NCBI RefSeq assembly: GCF_029227915.1
Contig: NC_079877.1
Coordinates: forward strand, 12,089,351 to 12,153,350
Source of the DNA: Hydractinia symbiolongicarpus
Lineage: Eukaryota; Cnidaria; Hydrozoa; Anthoathecata; Hydractiniidae
Direction of reading: 5' to 3'
Length of the DNA: 64,000 nt
Shown: positions 20,956 through 34,003 of the stretch, one piece after another
Layout: every line of letters starts with the position of its first letter
Numbering within the stretch: position 1 is the stretch's first letter
Translations under genes and position numbers: made by a program
Notes under the pieces: generated by a model
Told to the model about the DNA's origin: nothing
The model's database searches: none
The model's input: only the letters and a program-made list of their open reading frames with translations

Positions 20956-23900
20956 CATCTTAAAATCCCCCCTGACGGTTTTCTCTTAATACCTCCTTAA
21001 CGATACGTTGCATGGCTATAATACTTACTGAGTTTCAGTATTTATCCATTAGGCACCTGTATGTCAAATGTTTAGGTCCTACGCCTGCCAGAGCCTTTGA
21101 TATTGGCTATTACTCTAAACTACCCCTAAAAATGACACCCTTATAACTGAGAAAAAATAATAACTCTTGTTAGGATTAACTTTAAAACTTGAAACTTTCA
21201 ACACAACTTTGAAGAAGAATCATTTTGAATAATTGGGACACGTGATTAATCTGATTTCCCAATTTTGTCGGATCTTTCCCGAAAGTCGGAAAAACCCGGA
21301 TTTTCGGGCAATTTTTGGCTCGTTTTATGCAATCCACGTAAAAAGCGGAAAATATGTTAAGTAACTTTTATTTAGCTTTCAGAAACTTCAAACAGAATGC
21401 AAAAATTCCTCTGGAACAAAAGTAATTAAATTTTATGCAGATAGTAGCATTTTTAACAAATTTCAAACTTCTGATGACGTCACAGAAAATGTGCTGACGC
21501 AACCAAAAACTTATTCTCGCTATATTGTTCCTCTTATGATGTAATATAAGTGTGCCAAGTTTGACTCAATTTGAACAACACTATGAAAAGTTATTGAGAC
21601 GCGGCGGAATAATTTTTTCCGAGTTTTGGGTAAAATCCGACAAAATCGGGAAATCGGATTAGTGACGTGTCCAAATTATTCACAATGATTCTTCTTGATG
21701 AAACAATGTCATGTTGCAAGTTTCAAGTTCTAAGGATAATCTTAACAGGAGTTGTTATATTTTCCCCATTATAAGGATTTCATAGAGATTTTTAGGGGTA
21801 GTTTCGAGTAATGGCCAATATCAAAACGTCTGAAAGGTATGGGACCTAAAAATTTAGCATGCAGGTGTCTAATCTATATAATAATACGCTTGTGTGAGTA
21901 GCCATGTGAGTCCACGACAGGCACAGTACGGGTCACTATGACGTGGCGTTACGCTAAAATTTACCAAGTTAAAAAAAACGCAAATCAGGGGGTTACTATA
22001 TAATCATTTAGTTCTTCTTTCTTATTACCTTAAAAAATAAATCTCTATTTTACTGAAAGCTTTATTTTATTGAAAATAATTTTTTTTTTATTCTTAAACA
22101 TTTTTATTTTGTTTTGTTTTTATTTTAAAAGCCCAACGCTGTTGTTTTTGGGGTTTTATTACCGCAAGCAAGTCAGTCCGAGGACGCAAACATAAGATAT
22201 TTTAATGGCAGCCTCACAGTACTGTGCATGTCTAACTACCATGTTATGTTTCTAGGATGTGTTTCTTAAATTTATTATACTAGAATTGTTGAATTTAGGT
22301 TTTGATTAGACGATAGCAAATATGGCTACTTTGGGTATTTTAAAATTTTTTGGCTACCTTTGTGCTATGATGGTCCTCAGACAAAAAAGTACAGCAACAT
22401 CACTCCAATTAAAATAAGTTCTCCAAACTATATTTTATCAGAAAAAAATTACCTGCTATTCCTAGTTTGGGTAGAACTTGAAATATCGTATTCGATTTCG
22501 TTGCAACCACAATTCCAAGACTAATCCAGGTTGTCTTTTTCAGCCATGTGTCACCGCAGCTTATCGCAAAAGGAACTTGCTATTTTGGGCTTTCATTCAT
22601 CCAGCATGGTTTATTTCTCTAAAAAAGCTGACCAAGCTCCCCCCTTTTTTCCACTGGGCCTAAAATTTTATGTTTTTCAAAGATATTCTTCGCTGTGTTC
22701 CGCATCCCTTGAGCGCCAGAAGCCATTATGGAATTCGGCAACCACGCGAAATTTCAGAAAAACCGGCGCATGAGCACACTTTCTTTTCATCGACAAATGG
22801 CCGTGAACGGAGTCGTTTTAAATATAATAATTTAATTTTACACCTGGATTAATGTCCACGCCGTATCTAACGAAAACAAGTTGTTTATCAACTGCAAAAG
22901 AAAAGCGGAGCGAAAAAGGTTGTCTGTTTTTCAAAGTAATCCTGGAAAAGGTTTTTTGAAACATTGTTTACTTATCATGAGGTGTTTACTTATCATTTGT
23001 TTTTCTATATTTTCCATTTTTGTGTTCTGGGACCGAGGTTGCTTCCTTTTATAGAAATTCTATCAGATTCGAATATGAATGTAATTCGAATCTGAAATGT
23101 AAAAAACAAACTGTTGTGTTGTTGTCAAACGAAGTTGGTGTTGTAGTTAGAAATTTTTCTAACGTTCGATGATTTAACATCACAAAGAGAACTGATTGGA
23201 AATGTTTCAGGCAATTGTATGCATCTTCAATTCGTTCTCTTTGGGATGAAACGAAGTTTAGTATTCATAGTAAAAAAATGATTGGAGTTTTATTAGGAGA
23301 ACGCTAGCAAGCTACCTAGTGAAAAGAAAAAGAAAAGCAGGTTCGTTGTTTAGATTATTTAGTAAAGAAATGAACTTGGGTGCATAACGAGTTTCTAGCC
23401 GTTTCTTTCAAAGCTAAATTCTCCGTAAATATTAACTTTGTTGTTGTGTCTTGAGCCGGAAAATATTTTCTTTAAGCACTTATTTTGTAAGTACATACTC
23501 TGAAAAATGGGTCAGAAGTTTGAATATCCTAAAAATATGTCTAAGCTTAATAGTTTGCTATAAATATGAAAGTGAAAAAAGTTCAGAACATCGAGGCTGA
23601 AATTATAACCCACTATTCTTATACAGCGTGTATATCCTAGACAAGAATTTGCATAAACATGTAAAAAGTAATTTTTCCGTTGTTACTGTTTTTAACACTA
23701 CAGATTGTGTGATTCAGTATTGATGTCGTTATAAAAAACCTAAACCTAAAACCTAAAGTTAAATCAATGTTTAGATCTGTTACGTTACGATCGTTTGAAA
23801 TATAATCGATTCTTAAATTCGAAAACGCTGTATTGTTATCTTCTTTGATTTTATGCGTGATTTCCTTAACTATAAGTTTGGGTCTGTTCTTTTAATATTT

Positions 23901-24513
23901 TGGATTGAGATATTTCCATAGATATACAACATACTAAATAATTCAAGTTTTTATATTTCTCTTTGTGTTTTCAACTATTAATTTCTTGTATTTTGAGTAT
24001 AACTTTGGAAGGTTTGCCGTTTGCAATAGACTAAACAGCTGATTTTGTATGACTTTGAAAAATGTTGGATTTTTTCAATGTTTGGTATCCTTTTTTCCCC
24101 TGGTGTATTTCTGGAATGGCTTTTTTTGGACATATGTTTTTGTTGCACATGCTTATATTTTTAGACGATTTCTTTCAGCGGTTATAAACATAAAATAAGG
24201 CGGATTGTGAGCAACCTCGATCCCAGGGCGTTTTTCTCTTTTTGCCATCCCGTTATAAAAGAGACAAAGAGCGCGGCGTCGATATTAAAATGTGAGTTTT
24301 GAAAATTCAAATTACTGAGTTCTATGTTTTTATTTGGCACCCTGAAAAGAACTCAATAAAAGATTCAGTGGATTCTTCCACAGGAATTCGGCTAGTAGAT
24401 AAATATTGAAACTCAGTAAGTATCATAGATATGTAACAAAGCAGTCAGGAGTTATTAAGAAAAACCGTCAGCGGCCGGGGGGCGGAATCCGTCCCCCCCC
24501 CGACCGAATAGGG
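20956..24513. mobile_element. piggyBac-like foldback MITE, split by a Helitron
   Basis: The two arms are inverted copies of about 350-400 bases. The left arm is about 20963-21320; the right arm is 21600-21872 continuing at 24396-24513. The right end is CCGAATAGGG followed by TTAA (24514-24517). The right-hand flank, TTAACCCGGTTGAC, matches the uninterrupted site TTAACCCAGTTGAC at 35533 in the next unit, showing that the element entered a TTAA. The left terminus is degraded (TTAA then C-rich sequence). TTAA duplication and CCC-starting ends point to a piggyBac-type element; no transposase is encoded. Confidence 0.75.
21873..24395 (+). mobile_element. non-autonomous Helitron, 2.5 kb
   Basis: Starts TCTATATAATAATACGC and ends with a GTGGA..TCCAC hairpin (24368-24381) followed 11 bases later by CTAG. 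Upstream base A (21872) and downstream base T (24396) are the Helitron A|T target. Joining the flanks rebuilds ggtgtctaa|tagataaat, exactly as in intact copies of the host MITE. No Rep/helicase motifs appear inside. An open frame around 22531-22850 is not recognised, and its boundaries give no sign of a captured exon. Confidence 0.85.
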
Positions 24514-24606
24514 TTAACCCGGTTGACCTTCTCTAATTCGAATCCCGAGGGGAAAAAGGTTTTGTCCGAATTATAGAGAGATTCGAATAGTATAAAGTCT
24601 CTCTTG

Positions 24607-24641
24607 TTCGAATTTTCAGGTTTGAAGGCTGAAAATTCGAA
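24607..24641. repeat. perfect 13-base-stem hairpin at unit start
   Basis: TTCGAATTTTCAG, nine-base loop, CTGAAAATTCGAA. The same hairpin stands at 35626-35660 in unit C; in unit D (around 47890) the right arm is mutated. It lies within a longer palindromic region of TTCGAAT repeats. Confidence 0.75.
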
Positions 24642-25281
24642 TTAGACAAAGATATCGGAATTTTTCAAAAATTGAAAAAAATAATAAAAGTAAAATGTAA
24701 TCAAGAATGAACAATTTTTCTTTGATTCTTTCTTTCTTTTTCTACCGTTCAAGATCTAGTACAAACTAGTCTCGGATATAATAAGTTCAAAAAACCCCGG
24801 ATCGATTAGGATTAAATTGATAGGTGTATACGGGAATTATAGCCAATATTGCAATTGTTACCTATATTTGCAAAAGTTTATGCGGCAAATTCTTTTTAAA
24901 CCAGATTATGTTTTCTGTTTTTTCTCATACCTTGTCGATAAAATATCTGTATTAGGTTCTTCTGATTTCTTGAACATTTCGCGAATATCTTAGTAGCAAT
25001 GATAATCTCGTTTTGGAGCCGATTTAAGGACCGTCATAATCTTAATAATTAGAATTAACTTTAAAAAAGTGCTAGAATTGCAAAAAGAAATATTTCCAAG
25101 AAATCTAAGAATGGTCAATTCGCGAAAAAAAATGCTTTGCGAAATATCTGAAATAGATCAATTTGAGGTTACGCCATACATACAAAATGTAGCAGCAACT
25201 TTAAAATAGTCAAACTAGGCTATAATGACAATAAAACGTCCATATATCTTTTTAGAGTTACGTTAACTCTTCTGATGATAA

Positions 25282-25291
25282 TTTATTTATT
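25282..25291 (-). promoter_or_regulatory. candidate polyadenylation signals of gene B
   Basis: Two overlapping AATAAA hexamers on the minus strand about 125 bases past the gene B stop. An equivalent hexamer is conserved in unit C at 36454-36459. Confidence 0.45.
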
Positions 25292-25413
25292 CTCTTCTTG
25301 CATCAAGAAGATCAATAAAATTGGACAGGAATCGGTGCCTTTGTTGACGAAAAGGACGTAAAGCTTCTTTAAAAAAGACGTGGAAATGTGCTTCTACAGA
25401 AAAACACAGTGTG

Positions 25414-26604
25414 CTAAAATTGTTTTGACCTTTTTTCTGTTCCAATTTCCGAATAGTTATTGACTGTTGGTGGTGACAAATCGGCATAAACAATTTCTTT
25501 TCTTGCTTCCAATTGAAGACCTGTATAATGAGATTCAGTTGTAGGAAATACTTCGTACTCTTGTCTATCTTCGTTTTTGTCGTCGTTTTTTGCGCTTTGC
25601 TTATTTTTGCAGTTAGTCTCAGCACCTAGAAAATACATGGGCTTGTCATTTCGTATTTTATACTGCTACAGTATTATATACTGCTACAATAATAAAGGAT
25701 GTTCTAACCTCTGTACTTCACAACTCCATAAATGCATATATTGGCTACTTGCGTGACCACAAACGCTATAATTATTGCTAAAACTAATTTCTTCGTATCC
25801 AATCTTTTGACTAAAATTAACACAATGACTTTCAGCAAAAGAAATTCACAAAAAAAACAAAGTAAGTACCAATGCTGTATTGACACAACTGTCAAAATAA
25901 CATCGGCTATAAAATTGGCATATACCTTCCAACAGTTTTGGACATGTGCAAGGATCGGTAGCATTTGTAGGTCCAGGAGTTGTTAAACTAGCATTGATTT
26001 TTATCTTCTCGCCGTATTTGTTTTTGTATGACGCCCAAATAAATACATATGAAGCACTTAATACATTACACACAGCGTAGTATGTATCACTTGTATTAAA
26101 AATATATTTTCCTCCTTCAAATTGTAAATGATAGTTAAGCACACAATTTCCAGTTGCTTCACGTGTCCATATACCATTTATACAATCATTATCTTTGTAA
26201 AATATTGCATTTTGTAATTTTCGAGGCGAAACTAAAAGTTTTAAAAAGGTTTTAGAAATTTTCAAAAACAAGGTCAGAGAAAGAAAATAAGTGGCCATTA
26301 CATGTTACATCTATTAGTGTCTCTCCCTTGATCATTCCATTCGTACCAGTCGCATTGAAAACTAGCTTTGTACCACAATCTTCACGTGTCACGAAACGTC
26401 GAGTTTTATAAACATATCTGTATCGCATGATTGAGATATTCACTGGCGCAACTGCGGTAGAGTATGAATACTCTAATTCTTTTTGTAATTTCCAAGTTAA
26501 AACAGGTTTTGGATTTCCACAAACTTCGGTGGTAACAGATAACTGTTTACCCTCGTTTACAGCATAACTTGTATTTAGTGTAATCCCACAAGCTTCAGGG
26601 CCAC
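25414..26604 (-). CDS. gene B exons 3-6: D2, D3, transmembrane, tail
   Basis: D2 (26604-26302) has TEVCGNPKPVLTWK and REDCGTKLVFNATG. D3 (26231-25926) has KDNDCINGIWTREATGNC, YAVCNV and the membrane-proximal NATDPCTCPKLLE. TM (25810-25709) reads VKRLDTKKLVLA, then IIIAFVVTQVANICIYG. The tail (25625-25414) has Y399EVF, SHY409TGL, IVY422ADL and NNY433SEI, ending SKQF. Intron 4 is 115 bases, so retaining it would shift frame, unlike in C and D (114 bases). Confidence 0.85.
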
Positions 26605-29600
26605 CTACAATTATTTAAAAAAACAAAAAGTCTAGTGATATCTGTCTTCAAGATCGTTAAATGTAAAATTCAGAGTGGTAATATTATATACTGATATTTT
26701 ATAATAATAATTCATCTTAAGATGTTTTATAAACCGCAAACTGGAACGCTTAACAAACTTGTAAAACGGTATATCGAGTAGCAATCATTAGCGAACCTTT
26801 TTGTGGGCATTTTTTATATGAGAAAACCTTTTGACATGCAAATAAAATGTGACTACGAAATTTTAAAAAAATTATAAATTATGATAAGTGATTAAGTGTA
26901 CTAAGATTTCCTCATTGGTATAGATTGTGCGACCTTGATTCCTCGTAGACTAATTAAATTCAATTTAATTTAAAAAAAGTCAAATTTAATGACATCAATG
27001 GGATACAAATGAAATCATATCTAACATTTTGCTTCTATAACGATCTAAACCTAAAAAGATCCATTTTTTCGGGAAACAATAACGCTTATTTTATTAAGCT
27101 TGGTACATACGTTAGGGTGGTTAGGGTGAGGACAAAATATTTGATAACATTGAGATTCATTTATAAATTCACACGCAACTGTGAAACCAAGATCAATGAC
27201 TTACTTCCAAGAAAACAATGTGAAACTGTCATACTTTTTGTTGTTTTTAAACCACATATTTTATATTTACAATAACGACTTTTCTTAAAAACATCATTAG
27301 CTGTCATAATATATTCCTGTTAAAACCTAAGTTTAATTTTTTGGTTATCTAGATTGAAAAATATCTTAGTTTCCACTCCCCATAGTTTGCTATTAAACAC
27401 TCTTCTTATGTTAATCATCGTTTGTACAAATACCACACCCTTGGTAACCGACTCATGTATTTCAACCGTTTGACTGTAAACAAAGGCATAAAATTAAATC
27501 TTTAATGCATTAAAAGCCAAGTAAAGGGTAACCCAGCAGCAATAGTAAAATCCTATTAGCAGCTAATTTACTTTCCGGATAATCCATACCATGATTAGTA
27601 CTAAGACAATTACGTATTAATCAGGCATAATTTTTTTAACAGATGAAGGGGCTTATAACATAAAATATTCAAAGGATTTACGAGTTGCAGCTAGAATTTT
27701 CACCTTTTAAACCTTATTAACAGCGGGTCTTTTTTGTACTGTATAGCCCTTAAAAGAGGAACAAAGTAAATTTTACCTATGCATAGAAAAAAACGTGTCC
27801 TACTTGTAGAAAGTCATAATACAAACACATACAAGGTAAATATGACACGCAATATCGCACATGTCTGAAATAAACCATTCTCCCAGTTTGCCAACAAGCA
27901 CTTTTAAAAGTTCACGAAACATGCCACCGTCCAAATAATGCCGTGAACCCTCCATGGTACATCAAGTTCACAACTTTTTTTGTCCTAACAGGTCTCAATG
28001 GAGTTAGAAATAGTCTCACAAAGGTTAATTATTGCATATGTGGCTGTTAGTACTTCTAGGGAACAATTTTTAAAATATTGCCAGTTACTTCAAAAGTATT
28101 TCCAGTATTAAAAGTAAGTTGATATGTCACCTTACAATTTACAGTATCCTCTGTGTTCCAATCCACATGGACACAATTATCTTGATGGTAATAGCAATGG
28201 CAGTTTCACCTAATGGTTTAACTAAATGATTATATACCATCTAACAGGCAATGATGTTTTTTAAAAATTTAATAAATCGATACACAAATTTTTTTAACAT
28301 GTTTGGTATACTACAAAAAATGTTTATTTATACGTAGATAATAAACAGTATAATGAACAAAACAGTGACTCACAATTATATCAAGTTATTACAAGCTTGT
28401 GACCATATGCTCGAAATCCAATTATGTGACCGTAATTTGTCCTAGTTAATGCTTTTGTTGTATATGTCTATTGGTAAGTTCTTGTGATATTTTCTTTCAA
28501 AGCAGAACTGGCTAAAGATTGCCACAAACATCTTGTTTTAAAGTCAATTCTGTTACTCCATTCATGCTGTCGCTTTCAGATATATTGGCACCACAAAAAA
28601 GAGGACCCCCTTCATCAAGTATGTAGCAGGTTACACCATTCACATACTTATTATAACCAAAAAACTTTCATTATTAATGGACGTAATAAACAAAAGAGTT
28701 TGAAGGATATAAAAACCACATGTTACTTGCTAGGTTGATACCATAAATGATTAATGCATGTAAAGTAGTTAAAATTTATTAACAAAATTATCATTGATAG
28801 CGCAGCGTACTATCAATTCAATAATTTATAGTGACAATTGCTGATTTTGTTGAGAAGAAGTGGCTTATCATAGCAAAAAACTTGGTTGTAAGAACTGTAC
28901 TTCAGGAGGATAATTTTTTTAATTTTTTTGCAAAATTCTATAGCCAAATGTTGTCATAAACTTGAATTCCTAATAAGCTTTAGGACTTGCAACTTTAGGA
29001 AGAGGAGCAAAACTCATAAAAGGCTACTTAATTTTAATAATTTTCATGGCAACAGAAAGTCTCAATAACATGCCAAAAATAAATTTTTCCTAAGAACTTA
29101 TTGTGATCATTCGGTAAAACTTTCCTCCCTGATTAGAATATTGCAAGATCATACCCATCTAACAGAAAGATATATTGGAAATGAGGGATTTTTGTTTGTG
29201 GTGCCTATAGGCATTTTAATTTAGGTGTTGAAAAGATAATTAAATATTTAAGCAGCAAGATGATACTTTGTTTCTTTGTGATGGAAAACAGGTGCCACAT
29301 TGTTCATTCTTATTTCTCCAATTTTAAACAAAATGTGACGATATCAGATCTATACTTTTTGTAGCATGTAGTCCCTAATTTTACGGGTTTATAAACCTTT
29401 GATCAAGATCCAGTTTTGTTTGATTTAATATATAATAGCTTTCTACTTCTTGAAAGGCTTAGCTTGTTATAGACATAAAACAGAAATAAATTAAACCTGG
29501 AATATAGACTTTAAAATTTCGCTGTCATTGCAAAGATATTTGTTACTTTGAAAAAGCCTGACACCAGGAATTGGAATAATAAATTGCACATTTTGGAAAA

Positions 29601-32600
29601 TAAAAAAACTGTAACTCACCTACAACTTCTTTTATAACCACTGTTGAATTTTTTGGATAATATTCTGGTGCATTGTAGAATACAACTTTCAAGTTATAAG
29701 ACTTCTTTTCATTGAACTCGATTTTTTTGATAGATAGTGTATATATACCATTTGTCAAGCTTCCAGATAATCTATTACCAAACCTTTCTTCACCAGCAGT
29801 TGTGAGGGTTGATACAAAGTTGATTATTTGAACATTGGGTGATCCAAGAACAAAAACCTCTGCCGTAGATATTTCTTCCCCTAAATCAGGGACAACTCTC
29901 CACTTCAATTGCGCAGTTTGATTAACTGGAACTTCTAAATTAGTTTTGACAGTTTCAACTGTGCCACATATCACTAAAAAAAGTAGGATTATACATAGTC
30001 ATGAATAATGATCAATTTTTTTTCAAAAAACAATGCAAAAATATCTTTAAAATATGCATTTTAAATTCACGTTCTCAGAGCTGTTAAAACATAATTATAT
30101 ATACACAAAACATGAGTTCTTAAATAAAGAGTATAACAACTAACCACAAACAACTATAATATTATGCTTGCAGGCATGAAAAACAAGCCTCTGCTATTTC
30201 ACATTGTGACAATGCAGGCCACTTCTTCAATAAAACTATGCCAGAGCTACAAAAAGCACCCGCTAAAACATTATAAGTGCTATGGTCGGCGAAAAATCGT
30301 ATTCGTAAGCAAAATTTACAAGTGCGATGTGAATATATGTAAGTGTGATTCACACTTAACTGTTTTTTGTTTACTGCGACATTTTATGTTACTTAAGCTG
30401 TACAGAAATCAATTTTGTAAAACGTATTAACCACCCGGTGCAAGGTTGAACTATCTTGAACGTGATGATGTGTTGGCAGATTTGCTATACGTTTTTGGCA
30501 TTTACTATATTTCTAGACATTTTTGATTTCTCTTTCCCCTTTTAAAAACATTTTTTAAACTTTATTCAACATGTTTCTTCTTTTGTATTACAACACAAAA
30601 ACATTCGTCCCTAAGCTGTATTAGGTACAGGACACCTAACCTCCCAATGTTCTGGTTATATTTAACTTGCATGGATGTGCACTCTTCTCGCAGTATTCTC
30701 TGTGACAATGAAGGCCGAACTGACCTGTGACATGGTTCCAAATGGTTTTCTGTCTTTCCTTTGAGTCTCAATGTAATCCACCAGCCGAGCATAAGAGTGT
30801 CAGCATGAAGGAAAGGGGCCGACTTTAATATTCTCTATACTTTTTAAACAAATCAATAACAAGCAAACGAATGTTACGTGATCAACGTAATAGCCTTTTT
30901 CATCGCTCTTATATATTATAGAAAAGAAAAAAATCAAGAGTGCGATAAAAAGCAAATGTAAATTATTTTATGAGTGTGAAATTGAATTACGGTATGCAAA
31001 GCAAAAATTTTTCACCTATACTTTTCCTTGTGTTCTTCATAGGAAATTTAACTTACGTTAAAAACAAAAAGAATAAAAGAAATGTCAAAATTTTATCCAA
31101 GATCGCTGTATATAATTCGGTGTATAAAAATTAAGGCCTGAAATTATGTGAAAGTACGTTTTTTTATGATTTTAAGTCGTGAAATCTCTCCACATTTTGA
31201 AATTTTGGAGGTTATCTTAAATAGCTCGTGCTTGCCAGGACCTGGAATCAAGAAACTGCTAAAAGTACAATTTTTTCTATTAACACCTTTTATTTTTCAT
31301 TTTTGACAACTCACAATCAGTTTGTGTTACAACTGGCTGAAACATTATAGTTAGTCTAACATTTTACGCATGTTATGTAAAAGTCAGATCTCCGTATCCT
31401 CTCTTAAGTAAAAACTTTATTGATTTAAGAGCTATAAATTAGCATAACTTTGTTTAATTTAATTTTTTTACTTCTATTTTGCCACTTACGTTGTATGAAC
31501 CCATTATTGTTGCTGCTTGTTTCTGTCAGACTGAAGGCCTTTGGATTATATCTTATGTGGTTAACTTTCCTCATTTTGAAGAATAAAAACTTGTCAATTG
31601 TTTCCATTAGTTCTAGAGTGTTTAAAGCTCTAATTAGAGTTAAAAAATTGACGGTATGTGGAGGTCCACGGAATTTAGGATCTTCGCCGACCTTGGTATG
31701 GGACAGATCTTATTTAGGATATTGTATCCAATTCTGGAGATTGTTTCCATAATCAGAGACATTTTTCTGATAGAAAAAGCAACCAGACAGAAAGAAAGAA
31801 TCACCTTATTATAGTTGTCTTGAAAGAACCTAAAATGGAGTTTTATATATAAAACAAGTGTAGATTTAGATGTGCATATTTTACATGGTTAGCCCCACAA
31901 ATACCGAGGGTTATGCCTTGTCCAAGTTTATCAATAACAGAATCTCATCTGAGCAATAAATCGCTTGGAAAAGGTTAGGCGTATTATAATATGGATATTA
32001 TAACAACATGGCAGTTTAAACTTGGCACGAGTGAAGTTTTGTGAAATTGACTGTTAAAATTATCTGTTACAATTTTTGACCAAAGTTTTTCGAAAAATCG
32101 CTTACGTTATTTAAAAAGTTATTATAACGATAGGGTAACAATTGTTAAACATAAATTTTATGGCTTGCACGTTTAAGTCCCTCATTGGTTGTGACATTTA
32201 GTTGGTGCAATGGTAAACATAAAACATCAAAACATGATTAAAAAACTTTTGTACTCTGGCTACTGGCATCTTTTCACTGATATATGATCAAAATCTGAAG
32301 TACATGCAACCTATATCCTAATTTCAAGATCAAAAGATGCCTCCACCTGAGAATAAAGTTTGAAATTAACTGATCCACGGCTTATCACCTGCATTATCAG
32401 TCAGGGATAGCAAATTAGGCTATCACGCCAAATTAGGATAGTAGATTTTCCAAAGATTAGTTAGGAAATCATCTCCTATTTAGATGTGTTTTCTTCTTTT
32501 ACAATTATCTCAACAACCAAGTCTGATCGTGTAAATAAGCTATATCATAGATTAATTACACTATCATTCCCTAATTTGCGGTTATCCCTGACTGATTATT

Positions 32601-33716
32601 TTGTCTGTCAACTTGCGTGAGAGGTCTGGGGATTATAAACAACACGCATCATGATGAAGGTCGTCTAAGGGACTGCAAAAAGGCAAAAAGATAAAACCGG
32701 TTTCTCAATTTTGTGCAACAAATATACAACATATCCTCATCCAGAAAATTATGACAAAGTATAAATCTTTTCTGTTTTTGTTTTTGTTACTTGGTACAAC
32801 AGTTAAAATGGGGTTCATTTGAAAAAATAGCAATCTTTCCTTTCTAGTTAGCTAGCTAGCTAGCTAAGGCCACCATAAAACTATGTTATGTTCACGTCTT
32901 GAAGACCCTGCCAAAATGAGTCCGTTGGTCAGTCGGGCGTATTTTATCCCCAGCTTTTTAGATAACAGAACAATAAAATAATGTGGAAGAAGTTATTCTG
33001 TTTGACATGATATAATCAATGCCTTATTAATATTATTTGTAAAACTATTTTTGTATTATTAAGACTGTTGCGTATGTAGTACAGAGAGAGGTTATTTGTG
33101 TTAGGCGTTTATTCAATTTTATTTACCACAGTTCCTTAATTTTTATTCCTACGTCCAAAACCTCATAAAATAAAACAGACAGACATTCGCCATTTTTTGT
33201 CTTTGTTTTCAAACATGTGCAATTCTTTTATTGCGTGAGCAATATTGTCCACTAAAACTGGAGCTTGTGAACGACCTTCTGGGAAGGGTTCCTACGTCTG
33301 GTACAGTTCGACTAATAATCTCAGCTCTCGGCAGACAAGGAACTACTTTTTCTCTACAGTCGAACGTCCTTGATTATTTAAATACGGTTGCATTAGTTCC
33401 CAATTTATTGTTCCAACATTAGACATGTTTATTAACCTAAACAGAGATACATTCTACCATGTAACCAAATTTCTTTTAAATATATCGTGTCTGGAATCAT
33501 CGAATACGTATATGCGCTGACGATTGATAACAATACTTTGTTACGTTACTTATCGGTTGGGACCATGTCATGTCTAAACTACATTCTCACACAATATTTC
33601 GCTCACTAAAACAATATAAGAAGGACTAATATTACATTGATACGCACTCACCTACCTGTCTTCAACATTACCAAATGTGTTAAACAGATATAAAGGTACT
33701 TCTTCAAAACTGTCAT
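25414..33716 (-). CDS. gene B: Alr-like immunoglobulin-superfamily receptor
   Basis: Intact 445-aa single-pass receptor. Exons in gene order: 33716-33656 (signal), 29973-29620 (D1), 26604-26302 (D2), 26231-25926 (D3), 25810-25709 (TM), 25625-25414 (tail, TAG). All introns are phase 1 and GT..AG. The TM helix is about residues 348-371; tail tyrosines are Y399, Y409, Y422 and Y433. The closest relative is gene C, from a tandem duplication that copied the whole unit. Intron 1 is about 3.7 kb. Intron 2 (about 3 kb) contains decayed extra Ig exons. Role by family analogy is cell-surface allorecognition with tyrosine-based signalling; the binding partner is unknown, and homophilic binding is inferred from the family. 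Confidence 0.87.
28056..28660 (-). pseudogene. decayed extra D2- and D3-like exons inside gene B intron 2
   Basis: On the same strand as gene B, 28209-28056 is preceded by an acceptor (TTAG) and in one frame reads YYHQDNCVHVDWNTEDTVNC. This aligns with the FYKDNDCINGIWTREATGNC core of D3 and then continues to a stop at the end. At about 28660-28385 a damaged D2-like exon keeps TLKQDVCGN and, in another frame, TRTYQYTYTTKALTR-type sequence like the D2 strand D-E region. Stops and frame changes make it non-functional, and both pieces recur in unit C. They look like a former receptor gene whose remains sit between the D1 and D2 exons of gene B. Confidence 0.55.
29620..29973 (-). CDS. gene B exon 2, V-set-like domain 1
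   Basis: A 354-base exon, 118 residues. Visible strands are QLKWRVV (C), IYTLSIKKI (E) and KSYNLKVVF (F, lacking the Ig cysteine). N-glycosylation-type sequons include NQT and NST. Compared with gene C it shows many amino-acid replacements, notably in PDLGEEISTAEVF and VSTLTTAGEERF, while SGSLTNGIYTLSIKK is unchanged. Confidence 0.83.
33656..33716 (-). CDS. gene B exon 1, signal peptide
   Basis: ATG at 33716; encodes MTVLKKYLYICLTHLVMLKT and ends in G before donor GTAGGTGAG. The leftover base plus TG of the next exon gives Val, then ICGTVET. The same 61-base exon exists in gene C with two substitutions. Confidence 0.8.
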
Positions 33717-33940
33717 CTTGAAAAAGTAAATACAATGTTGTATACTCCACTTGCTAATATTTAATAATGTCAAAGTTCAGTTGCGTTTACTCATTGTAAC
33801 GTAATTAAATCATAATCAACAGAAAAGTGAAACCTCATTTTAATTGCTTAATTTAATGAAAATTTTAGATGACGCTTTTCAATCAAATAATAATGTTCCA
33901 TTCTAGGGAAGGACAGAGAAAATCATTACATGAGATATTC

Positions 33941-33950
33941 ATTTTATATA
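33941..33950 (-). promoter_or_regulatory. candidate TATA element upstream of gene B
   Basis: TATATAAAAT on the minus strand about 230 bases upstream of the ATG, conserved upstream of gene C at 45592-45604. Position and conservation are suggestive only, because the whole flank is conserved by recent duplication. Confidence 0.25.
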
Positions 33951-34003
33951 CATTACAAAAAAAAACTTGATAGAAACCAATAAGAAAGCATGCTACCGAC
34001 TAA

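Noticed and set aside
22478-22852. Possible captured gene inside the Helitron
   Set aside because: Overlapping frames without recognisable domain or splice signals; no evidence of a parent gene from the sequence alone.
30162-30430. Open frames on both strands in intron 1 of gene B, also in C at 41305-41604
   Set aside because: Shared only because the intron was duplicated; substitutions do not favour either frame and no domain is visible.
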